Part shown: positions 1-6,343 of the stretch, piece by piece
Layout: the number at the start of each line of letters is the position of its first letter
How positions within the stretch are numbered: the stretch's first letter is position 1
NCBI GenBank assembly: GCA_900550415.1
Contig: URSO01000063.1
Span: 1 to 11,861, forward strand
From: an uncultured Collinsella sp.
GTDB lineage: Bacteria; Actinomycetota; Coriobacteriia; Coriobacteriales; Coriobacteriaceae
Reading direction: 5' to 3'
DNA length: 11,861 bases
The notes under the pieces: generated by a model
What the model was told of the DNA's origin: nothing
The model's database searches: none
Seen by the model: the letters and a program-made list of their open reading frames with translations, nothing else
Program-made: the position numbers and the translations under genes

Positions 1-581
1 TAGGCGGGCACTTTTACCGGGCGGCTAACCCACACAAACCCCCGAAGAGCCGTTTTTTGGCGATTATTCTCGAGAATTGTCTCCTTCCGATTATTTGCTT
101 TTATCTTTTCGCTTTTCTCGTGCGACCGTCCGCCCATGCCAAGCAGAAAGCCGATTCCAATTAGCGTGGTTATTGCAAGAGGGAGAAATGGTTTAATCAC
201 ATTAATAAAGCCAAAAAAGGGCTTTACTAGGTATGAGCAGTAGCCGCCGAGGTCGGGACTAAAAATAAGGGCTACAAATGCATACCCGCTGAAAATCGAA
301 CTAATAAACGAAGCGAAGATCGCCGTTACGAAGGCCAGTGCGATAATTCCTGCGGCAGATGTTGCGCCAAACAATAGGGCCGATAAGATGCCTGAAGATA
401 TATTGCCGGCCAGTCCACTTTCGTTGTAGTCGTTTGGAACGTCGGTCGGGACCAGTTTTTTTCTTTCTGAATTGACATAGCCTTCGAGAGCACGGATTGC
501 GTTTTGCTGTACAAGCACTGATTTTTCTAAATTGTAGATTGATTTGACGTAGTTTCGCAGGTCGTTCCCCTGAACTTCCAT
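1..581 (-). CDS. Partial membrane protein of unknown function, cut by the left window edge
   Basis: I read this by reverse-complementing the left end: from ATG at 581-579 the frame stays open for 193 codons to position 3, leaving TA at 2-1, which could be the start of a stop or another codon. A strong Shine-Dalgarno AAGGAAGG (595-588) lies 6 bases before the ATG. Residues 8-43 are polar and helix-prone with heptad-like spacing (YNLEKSVLVQQ), probably a short coiled coil. A hydrophobic stretch runs from about 61 to 97 (one long or two short membrane segments), another from about 100 to 107, and a third from about 126 to 150. A Lys/Arg/Glu-rich tail follows (152-180). The DNA is AT-richer than the genes after 979. 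I do not recognise the family. It is divergent from the XRE regulator at 647, which may control it. The open frame and ribosome site make the gene likely; the function is unknown. Confidence 0.75.
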   Translation of the reverse strand, partial: MEVQGNDLRNYVKSIYNLEKSVLVQQNAIRALEGYVNSERKKLVPTDVPNDYNESGLAGNISSGILSALLFGATSAAGIIALAFVTAIFASFISSIFSGYAFVALIFSPDLGGYCSYLVKPFFGFINVIKPFLPLAITTLIGIGFLLGMGGRSHEKSEKIKANNRKETILENNRQKTALRGFVWVSRPVKVPA

Positions 582-646
582 ATCTGACCTTCCTTGTTGT
601 AATATATCCCAACAGTAGCATTACTATATCACGTACGCTCTCTAGC

Positions 647-874
647 ATGGATAACAGCCAAAATGCGGGATATAGAGTGCTCGTAGGTCATAATTTAAAA
701 AAGCTGAGAACGACCCAAGGGCTGTCGTTGCGAAAACTTGGCTATATGACCGGAATTGACTATGCGCATGTTCATTCAATCGAAACGGGCAATGCTAATC
801 CGACAATTGGTACATTGATAAAACTTGCCGATGCATTGGACATCGACTTGAAAAGTCTATTAGACTCGAATTAG
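647..874 (+). CDS. Small XRE/Cro-CI family helix-turn-helix regulator
   Basis: A 75-residue protein that is almost entirely one HTH_3 domain (about residues 12-72). The recognition region reads LSLRKLGYMTGIDYAHVHSIETG, with the typical closing pattern NPTIGTLIKLADALDIDLKSLL. Such single-domain proteins bind operators as dimers and usually repress themselves and a neighbouring gene. The divergent membrane-protein gene starts only 65 bases away, so the shared gap is the probable operator region; AGTA-GCAT-TACT (614-625) is a small dyad there. No Shine-Dalgarno precedes ATG 647, so the mRNA may be leaderless. A GTG at 677, preceded by GCGGGA (665-670), is an alternative start that keeps the whole HTH. 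The low GC matches its left neighbour and differs from the rest of the window, as expected for an acquired element. Confidence 0.85.
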   Translation: MDNSQNAGYRVLVGHNLKKLRTTQGLSLRKLGYMTGIDYAHVHSIETGNANPTIGTLIKLADALDIDLKSLLDSN

Positions 875-909
875 CAAGTCATTTAAAAGCCGAATGATTG
901 ATATCTGCC

Positions 910-918
910 TGCTACAAT
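910..918 (+). promoter_or_regulatory. Putative extended -10 promoter of the dCMP deaminase gene
   Basis: TGCTACAAT matches the extended -10 form TGn-TAtAAT with one mismatch in the hexamer. There is no convincing -35 box 16-18 bases upstream, which extended -10 promoters can lack. Transcription would begin near 925, giving a leader of about 54 bases before the ATG at 979. Placement fits, but this is a visual match only. Confidence 0.45.
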
Positions 919-978
919 GGAGCGAAATCTCCTATATAGCATCGAGCGGGGCATCACATCGACTGGGGAGGTACGCAT

Positions 979-1527
979 ATGTCGGGCACTCAGCATAAGA
1001 TCGCTTCCGGCAAGCGCCTGGACGTCATTAGCTGGGACGAGTTCTTTATGAGCGTGGCCATCGCCGCACAGCGCCGCAGCAAGGACCCCAACACGCAGGT
1101 GGGTGCGTGCATCGCCAGCACCAACCACCGTATCCTTTCGGTGGGCTACAACGGTACGCCCTCGGCGCTCAACGACGACTTTTTCCCGTGGGGTACGAGC
1201 GACGACCCGCTGCAGGACAAGCACAACTACGTGGTCCATGCCGAGGCCAACGCCGTGCTCAACTACCGTGGCTCGCTCAAGGACCTCGAGGGTTCCACGG
1301 TCTACGTCACGCTGTTCCCGTGCCACGACTGCGCCAAGATTTTGGCGCAGGTGGGTGTGGGCGAGGTTGTCTACCTGGACAACAAGTACGCCGACACCGA
1401 CGACGGCCGCATCAGCCGCCGCATTCTCGACTCCTGCGGTATTAGCTACCGCCAGGTTATCGTCGATGTCCAGATTGGTACCGGGGGGACAGGCTCGGCA
1501 GTAGCGCGTGCCAACGCCAGCTGGTAA
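979..1527 (+). CDS. Deoxycytidylate (dCMP) deaminase, ComEB-like
   Basis: A 182-residue zinc-dependent cytidine/deoxycytidylate deaminase. The family converts dCMP to dUMP in the cytosol, feeding thymidylate synthesis. The zinc and catalytic residues are visible: HAE at 87-89 (His ligand, Glu proton shuttle) and PCHDC at 114-118 (two Cys ligands). Substrate-side motifs are also present: SKDPNTQVGA (34-43) and GYNGTP (56-61). Length matches dCMP deaminases rather than the shorter cytidine deaminases. The start has a Shine-Dalgarno GGGGAGG at about 964-970 and an extended -10 promoter upstream. The last ~15 residues (Gly/Thr/Ser/Ala-rich) lie beyond the fold and look unstructured. The gene seems to stand alone, 149 bases before the next one. 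The family call is firm; allosteric control by dCTP/dTTP is known in relatives but not shown here. Confidence 0.93.
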   Translation: MSGTQHKIASGKRLDVISWDEFFMSVAIAAQRRSKDPNTQVGACIASTNHRILSVGYNGTPSALNDDFFPWGTSDDPLQDKHNYVVHAEANAVLNYRGSLKDLEGSTVYVTLFPCHDCAKILAQVGVGEVVYLDNKYADTDDGRISRRILDSCGISYRQVIVDVQIGTGGTGSAVARANASW

Positions 1528-1638
1528 CAACAGGCAGCTAAAAGATCCCCGTCCCAAATTGACTACTCGTGAAAGTCGCGTCTGCGCGCATGGACGGCTC
1601 GTGAGCGGGTACACGGCTGTAGTAACATAGCTTCTGTC

Positions 1639-1654
1639 CGCGGGCGCGCCCGCG
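1639..1654. repeat. Perfect 16-bp palindrome in the leader of the Nfu-type gene
   Basis: CGCGGGCGCGCCCGCG is its own reverse complement. It ends 9 bases before the AAAGGAG ribosome site of the gene at 1677. It could be a binding site for a dimeric regulator or an RNA hairpin (six GC pairs around a CGCG loop) near the ribosome site. No T-run follows, so it does not look like an intrinsic terminator. The symmetry is certain; the role is unknown. Confidence 0.6.
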
Positions 1655-1676
1655 TAATTGTGAGAAAGGAGCCCCT

Positions 1677-1955
1677 GTGGCTGTTAACGAAGAGCTGCTT
1701 AAGAAGGTTCTTGAAGAGATTCGCCCCAACCTGCAGGCCGACGGCGGCGATATGGAGTATGTGGGCGTTGACGACGAGGGCGTCGTCAAACTGGAGCTGC
1801 AGGGCGCTTGCGCCGGCTGCCCCATGAGCTCGCTGACCCTGTCCATGGGTATTGAGCGCATCCTGAAGGAGCATGTGCCCGGCGTTACCCGTGTCGAGCA
1901 GGTCAATGCCTCCGGCGAGACCGACGACCTGTACGACGAGTACGCGCCGTTCTAA
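1677..1955 (+). CDS. NifU C-terminal-domain (Nfu-type) Fe-S cluster protein
   Basis: A 92-residue protein made of only the NifU-like C-terminal domain, which carries or transfers Fe-S clusters to apo-proteins as a homodimer bridging a cluster through CxxC cysteines. The motif GACAGCPMSS (43-52) supplies Cys45 and Cys48. The first half has the standard features: a helix ELLKKVLEEIRPNLQADGGD, then beta strands. The start is GTG at 1677, supported by AAAGGAG (1664-1670) 6 bases upstream; no other start fits. The C-terminal ETDDLYDEYAPF is acidic. It sits between dCMP deaminase and lgt without overlap, so it is probably its own transcript. The short stand-alone form is common in Gram-positive bacteria, where it is sometimes called NifU family protein. 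The family call is firm; client proteins are unknown. Confidence 0.92.
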   Translation: MAVNEELLKKVLEEIRPNLQADGGDMEYVGVDDEGVVKLELQGACAGCPMSSLTLSMGIERILKEHVPGVTRVEQVNASGETDDLYDEYAPF

Positions 1956-2004
1956 GATGCGAAAGCTGCGGACGGCATACTCCGCATAGACGTTACGCCC
2001 AAAT

Positions 2005-2037
2005 ATGCGGCTGCGAGCGTAAGGCCCGCGGCCGCAT
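2005..2037 (+). terminator. Hairpin between the Nfu-type gene and lgt, possible weak terminator or leader structure
   Basis: ATGCGGCTGCG (2005-2015) pairs with CGCGGCCGCAT (2027-2037) over 11 bp with one G-U wobble, followed by only TTTG. A smaller stem, TGCGGA/TCCGCA (1967-1972 and 1981-1986), lies just upstream. The larger hairpin ends 15 bases before the lgt Shine-Dalgarno (AGGAGG, 2053-2058), so it could terminate the nfu transcript or act in the lgt leader. The short T-run makes it a weak terminator. Confidence 0.45.
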
Positions 2038-2064
2038 TTGTATGTAGGGAGTAGGAGGGTCGAC

Positions 2065-2886
2065 ATGCTCAACGACTTCTACCATATGCTTGATCCCGTC
2101 GCGATTTCAGCGGGGCCCATCACGATTTACTGGTATGGTCTGGCCTATGTGGTCGGCGCCCTGCTCACGGCGGTCGTTATGTACCGCACGCAGCGTCGCT
2201 GGGGCTTTAACATCACGATTGACGACCTGACGAGTGTCGTGGTCGGCGTGGTCTTTGGCCTCATTATCGGTGCGCGCCTGTTCTACGTCGTCTTTTATGG
2301 TGATGGCTACTACTGGGCGCACCCGCTCGAGATCTTTGCCACCAACGAAGGCGGCATGAGCTTCCACGGTGGCCTGGTCGGCGGCATCTTGGGCGGCATC
2401 ATCGTGTGCCGCATGTACAAGCTCGACGCCTGGACCATCGCCGACCTTGCTGTGATCGGTGCTCCGCTGGCGCTGTGCCTGGGACGCTGCGCCAACTTCG
2501 TCAACGGTGAGCTGTGGGGTAAGCCGACCGATCTGCCCTGGGGTGTGGTCTTTGGCGGCACCGCGGGCGATATGCCGCGCCATCCCTCCCAGCTCTACGA
2601 GGCGTTTCTAGAGGGCATTGTGCTCTTTTGCATCCTGCAGGTGCTCAGTCGCAAAAAACCGCTGCTGCCCCAGGGTACGTTTATGGGCGTCTTTGTGATG
2701 GGCTACGGCATCGTTCGCTTTTTGATTGAGTTTGTGCGCGTGCCCGATGAGCAGCTGGGCTATCTGCTGGGCGGCGTCATCACCATGGGTCAGCTGCTGA
2801 GCCTGCCGCTCGTAATCGCGGGCCTGGCGCTCATCATCTTCGCCCGACACCGCAATCGCCCCCAGCGCATCTACCTCGACGTCTAA
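2065..2886 (+). CDS. lgt: Prolipoprotein diacylglyceryl transferase Lgt
   Basis: Lgt transfers diacylglycerol from phosphatidylglycerol to the lipobox cysteine of prolipoproteins, the first step of lipoprotein maturation, in the cytoplasmic membrane. The 273-residue protein has about seven hydrophobic segments. It carries GGMSFHG with His101, the signature GRCANFVNGELWG (140-152) with the conserved Arg141, RHPSQLYE (172-179), and YGIVRFLIEF (214-223) with Tyr214, Arg218 and Glu222, matching key E. coli residues H103, R143, Y235, R239 and E243. The signature usually reads GRIGNF; here it is GRCANF, a mild variant. I chose ATG 2065 because AGGAGG (2053-2058) lies 6 bases before it; an in-frame ATG at 2038 has no ribosome site and would add nine residues encoded by leader DNA. 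A GGGACAGG hairpin overlaps the stop codon. Confidence 0.96.
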   Translation: MLNDFYHMLDPVAISAGPITIYWYGLAYVVGALLTAVVMYRTQRRWGFNITIDDLTSVVVGVVFGLIIGARLFYVVFYGDGYYWAHPLEIFATNEGGMSFHGGLVGGILGGIIVCRMYKLDAWTIADLAVIGAPLALCLGRCANFVNGELWGKPTDLPWGVVFGGTAGDMPRHPSQLYEAFLEGIVLFCILQVLSRKKPLLPQGTFMGVFVMGYGIVRFLIEFVRVPDEQLGYLLGGVITMGQLLSLPLVIAGLALIIFARHRNRPQRIYLDV

Positions 2887-2920
2887 CCACCACAAAGGGG
2901 ACAGGCACCTTTGTGGTGGT
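2886..2920 (+). repeat. GGGACAGG hairpin element, copy 1, at the lgt stop codon
   Basis: ACCACCACAAAGG (2886-2898) pairs perfectly over 13 bp with CCTTTGTGGTGGT (2908-2920) around the loop GGACAGGCA. The left arm begins on the last base of the lgt TAA. It shares the core GGGGACAGG with three other hairpins in this window, but the arm sequence is its own. It may protect or end the lgt mRNA 3' end; no T-run follows. It lies opposite in orientation to copy 2, about 45 bases away, giving a head-to-head pair like those of REP/BIME elements. Confidence 0.8.
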
Positions 2921-2947
2921 CTGCTGGGCAACGACGACAGAACCGTA

Positions 2948-3001
2948 ACGTTTTCCCAGATAAAACCTGCCAAAATAAACCTGTCCCTTTTTGGCAGGTT
3001 T
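2948..3001 (-). repeat. GGGACAGG hairpin element, copy 2, with conserved tail
   Basis: On the plus strand AAACCTGCCAAAA (2963-2975) pairs perfectly over 13 bp with TTTTGGCAGGTTT (2989-3001); the 13-base loop holds CCTGTCCC, the reverse complement of the family core. Read on the minus strand from 3000 to 2948 it matches copy 4 (7828-7880) at 49 of 53 positions, including a tail beyond the stem (GGTTTTATCTG, then AAACGT). The hairpin ends 2 bases before the AGAAAGG ribosome site of the next gene, so it could influence that gene's translation. Confidence 0.8.
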
Positions 3002-3021
3002 CTAGAAAGGCTCTTTGGACT

Positions 3022-5205
3022 GTGAAGGATTCCGACCTCTCCACAACGGCTGCGCGCGACGCTGCCCGCATCGTCTGGTTTAAGCGCTACCCCGCCAAGC
3101 AGACGCTCATCGCATTTCTGCTCGCGCTGTTGGCGACCACGGCGTTTTCCATCGATCCCGCGCCGGTCTCGAGCAACGCAGTCTTGGCGATTGACCCCAA
3201 AGCCTCGGGCATGCTGTACGTGTGCTACGAGGTGCTCCTCTCGTTTGCCGGCCATACCGACGCGGTCATGCTGCTTGCGCTTGCCTGCCTGCTCACTCTG
3301 CCGTTTCGCTACGTATTCTTTGGCCGCGGCGATGCTTGGCGTCCTTCGGTGATCCTTCCGTCGCTGTTCTTTGCCGTCTGCATGGTGTTTGGCCGCAGCT
3401 ACGACCTCACCGATTCTGCCGAGATCGTACTCGGCGACAAGGCTCGCATCATCTGCGCCTGGATAGGCGGTGCGGGCTGGATGCTCTTGGCGGTCGTTGC
3501 CTTCTACCTGGCTTTTGAGTGTCTAGATTGGCTGAGCTCTCGGCGCATTCCGTTTTCCGAAGCGCACTTTGGCCGCGTATGGCGTGTGGCTCACGCCGTA
3601 CTCTCGGTCCATCCCTTTGCCGGGCCCTTCCTGGTGCTTATGGTCGCCTGGGCGCCCATGCTCATCGCTTCGCTGCCCGGCCTTTTTATGGGAGATACGG
3701 GTGCGCAGATTCGCCAGTGGTTCAACTACCCCAACGGCACGAGTGACTACCTGCGTCTGCTCAATCCCAATGTGTTGCTCAACGGACATCACCCCGTGGT
3801 GCACACGGCTATCATCGGTTCGTGCGTCCAGCTGGGGCTTTCACTGTTCAACAGTGCCAACGCAGGTCTTGCCATCTACACCTGCGCTCAGTTCGTCATT
3901 ACGGCCGCCTGCATGGCCTATTCCATCTCGTCGCTGCGCAAGCTGGGCGTGAGCTTGCCGATCCGCGGCGTGATCTTGCTGTTCTTTGTGTTTATGCCCA
4001 TGTTCTCCAACTACGCGGCCCTGCTTACCAAAGATGTGCTGTTTGCCGACGCGTTTTTGGTGCTGTTGGTGCAGACCGTGAAGCTCGTGGCCTGCGGCCT
4101 GCCCCGTCGCGATGCCAATGCCGAGCGTGCGGGCGAACAGAGGCCCGTACTCTTTGCGCGCCATGACTGGCTGCTGCTCGCTCTGGGTGCCATGGGTTCC
4201 ACGTTTCTGCGCAACGGCGGCCTGGTGTTTCCCCTGGCGGCATGCGTAATCGCGGCGGCGTTTTGCGCATGGGACGCGCATGTGGCTCGTCGTGCAGTCA
4301 AGCAGGCCGGTGCTGCGCCTTCGGGCGCCATCTCACGTTTCCGCTGGGTGGGAGTTCTTGCGGTGCTTGGACTCTGCCTTGCCTCTAATATGTACTTCAC
4401 CAAGGTCTTTATGCCGGCGCACGACATTACGCCTGGTTCCAAGCGCGAAATCCTCTCGATTCCGTTCCAGCAGACGGCTCGTTTCGTCCAAAAGCACGAC
4501 GGCCTCAACTCGGGTGTCAACCCTACGGTTAAGGAGGACGGTACTATCGTGGAGGCTCCTTGCGACGGCTTGGTGACCGACGAAGAGCGTGCCGTGATCG
4601 ACCGTGTGCTCAAGTACGACAATCTGGGCCGCCGCTACAACCCGGATAAGTCGGACGCCGTCAAAAATTGCTTTAACGAGTACGCCTCGCAGGAGGACAT
4701 CAAGGCCTATTTTGAGGTCTGGGCGCAGATGTTCAAAAAGGATCCCGAGTGCTACATCTCGGCGCTCATCAATAACTACTACGGCTACTTTTATCCGAGT
4801 GCCCGCGATGCGTGGGTCTACAGCACGGCGCGCAGTGCCGAGATTATGGCGAAGCCCGATAACCTCAAGTACTTTGACTTCCATCCGGTCGATAGCAAGG
4901 TTGTGCGCTGGTGCGACCACCTGATCAACCTGTATCGCGTGGCGGTGCAGCGCATTCCGTTTATCTCGCTCACCATGAGCTCGGCCACCTATGTGTGGAT
5001 TATGATCGCCGTGGTGGTCTATCTGCTACGTCGTCATTCATGGCGCGGTCTGGCCATTTGGTTGCCGCTGCTGGGCGTGCTTGCCGTGTGCCTGATCGGT
5101 CCCTGCAACGGTTCGACCTATATGCGCTACCTGTATCCGGTTATCGCCTGCATGCCCTTTGCCATCGGCGCCACCATCACTCGCAGCGACCTCCTCTGGT
5201 CCTAA
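3022..5205 (+). CDS. Large polytopic membrane protein, DUF6020/GT-C glycosyltransferase-like
   Basis: A 727-residue protein with roughly a dozen hydrophobic segments: a block from about 25 to 460, a soluble stretch (464-645) and two or three C-terminal segments. After an early segment comes LPGLFMGDTGAQIRQW with Asp225, then GHHPVVHT with His256-His257. An acidic residue in the first outer loop and a nearby HHP are typical of GT-C type transferases using lipid-linked sugars, and the overall pattern matches the DUF6020 family as I remember it. The soluble part includes REILSIPFQQTARFV and two or three Cys. I chose GTG 3022 with AGAAAGG (3004-3010), spacing 11. An in-frame ATG at 2911 would add 37 residues encoded by the repeats 2886-3001, so it is probably wrong. 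A GGGACAGG hairpin starts right after the stop. The membrane nature is certain; the sugar-transfer role is inferred. Confidence 0.8.
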   Translation: MKDSDLSTTAARDAARIVWFKRYPAKQTLIAFLLALLATTAFSIDPAPVSSNAVLAIDPKASGMLYVCYEVLLSFAGHTDAVMLLALACLLTLPFRYVFFGRGDAWRPSVILPSLFFAVCMVFGRSYDLTDSAEIVLGDKARIICAWIGGAGWMLLAVVAFYLAFECLDWLSSRRIPFSEAHFGRVWRVAHAVLSVHPFAGPFLVLMVAWAPMLIASLPGLFMGDTGAQIRQWFNYPNGTSDYLRLLNPNVLLNGHHPVVHTAIIGSCVQLGLSLFNSANAGLAIYTCAQFVITAACMAYSISSLRKLGVSLPIRGVILLFFVFMPMFSNYAALLTKDVLFADAFLVLLVQTVKLVACGLPRRDANAERAGEQRPVLFARHDWLLLALGAMGSTFLRNGGLVFPLAACVIAAAFCAWDAHVARRAVKQAGAAPSGAISRFRWVGVLAVLGLCLASNMYFTKVFMPAHDITPGSKREILSIPFQQTARFVQKHDGLNSGVNPTVKEDGTIVEAPCDGLVTDEERAVIDRVLKYDNLGRRYNPDKSDAVKNCFNEYASQEDIKAYFEVWAQMFKKDPECYISALINNYYGYFYPSARDAWVYSTARSAEIMAKPDNLKYFDFHPVDSKVVRWCDHLINLYRVAVQRIPFISLTMSSATYVWIMIAVVVYLLRRHSWRGLAIWLPLLGVLAVCLIGPCNGSTYMRYLYPVIACMPFAIGATITRSDLLWS

Positions 5206-5240
5206 TTTGGTGCAAAGGGGACAGGTTACTTTGCACCAAA
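5206..5240 (+). repeat. GGGACAGG hairpin element, copy 3, at the stop of the DUF6020-like gene
   Basis: TTTGGTGCAAAG (5206-5217) pairs perfectly over 12 bp with CTTTGCACCAAA (5229-5240) around GGGACAGGTTA. The left arm begins on the first base after the TAA (5203-5205). The core is the same as in the other copies while the arms differ and still pair with each other. There is no T-run. It lies 130 bases before yebC. Confidence 0.8.
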
Positions 5241-5370
5241 GGGTGGCATCATCACGACGCCTTCATTTTGGGGTTTATCTCGCAGGCCAGTAGGTATATC
5301 ATAACGACGTTTGTTTATATTGCCCGAGCATCTGCGCTGGGCTTTAGGTCGAAACCGATAGGAGACACGT

Positions 5371-6177
5371 ATGTCCGGACACTCTAAGTGGGCCACAACC
5401 AAGCATCGTAAGGGCGCGCAGGACGCCAAGCGTTCCGCCCTCTTCTCCAAGCTGAGCCGCAACATCACCGTTGCTGCCCGTCTCGGCGGTGACCCGCTGC
5501 CCGAGAACAACGCCAGCCTCGCCGCTGCCGTTGCTAAGGCCAAGGCTCAGTCCATGCCCAAGGACAAGATCAAGTCCGCTATCGACAAGGCCTTTGGTTC
5601 GGGTGCCGATGCCGCCGTCTACGAGAACATCGTGTACGAGGGCTATGGTCCCGCCGGTGTCGCCGTCTATGTTGACTGCCTGACCGACAACCGCAACCGT
5701 ACTGCCGCCGATGTCCGTTCCGCCTTCTCCCACGCTGGTGGCAACCTGGGCACCTCCGGCTCCGTCGCCTTCCAGTTTGAGCGCAAGGGCCAGATCGTCG
5801 TCGCCAAGGAGATCCTGGACGAGAACGCCAAGAAGGAGACCATGATCGCCAACGGTGCTGCCGGTGACGAGGATGAGTTCATGATGGCAATCGCCGAGGC
5901 CGGTGGCGAGGACTACGAGGACGCCGGCGAGGAGTGGATCGTCTGGACCGCCGCTAACGAGGTCATGGCTGTCTCCAAGGCGCTCGAGGAGCAGGGCGTC
6001 CAGGTCAAGGGCTCCGAGACCACCATGGTCCCGACCACCCCGACCGAGGTTTCCGGTGCCGACGCCAAGAAGGTTCAGCGCCTCATCGACCGTCTCGAGG
6101 AGCTCGACGACGTCCAGGACGTCTACAGCACCATGGACATGACCGACGAGGTCATCGCTGCCCTCGAGGAGGAGTAG
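5371..6177 (+). CDS. yebC: YebC/PmpR (TACO1) family protein
   Basis: A 268-residue cytosolic protein of the YebC family. It opens with the signature MSGHSKWATTKHRKGAQDAKR (near-canonical), followed by NNASLAAAVAKAKAQSMPKDKI, YEGYGPAGVAVYVDCLTDNRNRT and GGNLGTSGSVAFQFERKG, covering all three family domains. Members were first described as transcription regulators (PmpR). More recent work links YebC/TACO1 proteins to translation through proline-rich stretches, which I state from memory. The C-terminal domain has the usual acidic ending (VIAALEEE). ATG 5371 is preceded by AGGAGA at about 5359-5364. Very regular, GCC/GAG-rich codon choice suggests strong expression. A hairpin and a terminator follow, so the gene is likely monocistronic. 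In many genomes it sits beside ruvCAB; it does not here. Confidence 0.95.
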   Translation: MSGHSKWATTKHRKGAQDAKRSALFSKLSRNITVAARLGGDPLPENNASLAAAVAKAKAQSMPKDKIKSAIDKAFGSGADAAVYENIVYEGYGPAGVAVYVDCLTDNRNRTAADVRSAFSHAGGNLGTSGSVAFQFERKGQIVVAKEILDENAKKETMIANGAAGDEDEFMMAIAEAGGEDYEDAGEEWIVWTAANEVMAVSKALEEQGVQVKGSETTMVPTTPTEVSGADAKKVQRLIDRLEELDDVQDVYSTMDMTDEVIAALEEE

Positions 6178-6181
6178 CGCC

Positions 6182-6201
6182 TGCACGGGTTAAGCCGTGC
6201 A
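6182..6201 (+). other. Short hairpin just after yebC
   Basis: TGCACGG (6182-6188) and CCGTGCA (6195-6201) form a perfect 7-bp stem with a GTTAAG loop, five bases after the yebC stop. No T-run follows, so it is more likely a 3'-end structure upstream of the real terminator at 6247 than a terminator itself. Confidence 0.45.
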
Positions 6202-6246
6202 TATCTGGGCATAATGAAGCGAGCATGCAAGCCTCGTGGAATAGAT

Positions 6247-6290
6247 GAGCCGGATCCGCGTGCGTATGGCACCGGACCCGGCTCTTTTAT
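6247..6290 (+). terminator. Intrinsic terminator between yebC and the amaP-like operon
   Basis: GAGCCGGATCCG (6247-6258) pairs with CGGACCCGGCTC (6273-6284), 11 of 12 positions, with one A-C mismatch, and is followed by TTTTATAAT. It would end the yebC transcript. The T-run merges into TATAAT (6288-6293), a perfect -10 hexamer that may serve the next gene. Confidence 0.75.
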
Positions 6291-6293
6291 AAT
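6288..6293 (+). promoter_or_regulatory. Possible -10 box of the amaP/DUF2273/asp23 operon
   Basis: TATAAT is a perfect -10 hexamer, 50 bases before the ATG at 6344, overlapping the T-run of the yebC terminator. No good -35 box lies 16-18 bases upstream, where the terminator stem is. No sigma-B-like GTTT/GGGTAT pair is visible, although that controls asp23 in Staphylococcus. A chance match in a T-rich tail is possible. Confidence 0.35.
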
Positions 6294-6343
6294 GATGCGA
6301 ATCGTTTTGCATTCTGTGGATCGAGATTTGAAGGGAGCGCCGC

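Noticed and set aside
301..648. 115-codon minus-strand frame over the left-edge gene
   Set aside because: It is out of frame with the 581-1 gene, which has the strong ribosome site and coherent membrane segments; this frame is Arg-rich without domain character.
898..918. TTGATA (898-903) as a -35 box for TACAAT (913-918)
   Set aside because: The spacing is only 9 bases, far too short; an extended -10 without a -35 fits better.
1480..1500. GGGGGACAGG inside the 3' end of the dCMP deaminase gene, like the core of the hairpin family
   Set aside because: No complementary arms flank it, and it lies in a continuous coding frame, so I treat it as chance or a very decayed copy.
883..1614. Long open frame on the minus strand over dCMP deaminase
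   Set aside because: It is a shadow of the plus-strand gene in GC-rich DNA: the real gene has zinc-deaminase motifs and a ribosome site, while the shadow is low complexity.
5344..6186. 280-codon minus-strand frame opposite yebC
   Set aside because: Its Gly/Val/Asp/Leu-rich content mirrors the yebC codons; yebC is unmistakable on the plus strand.
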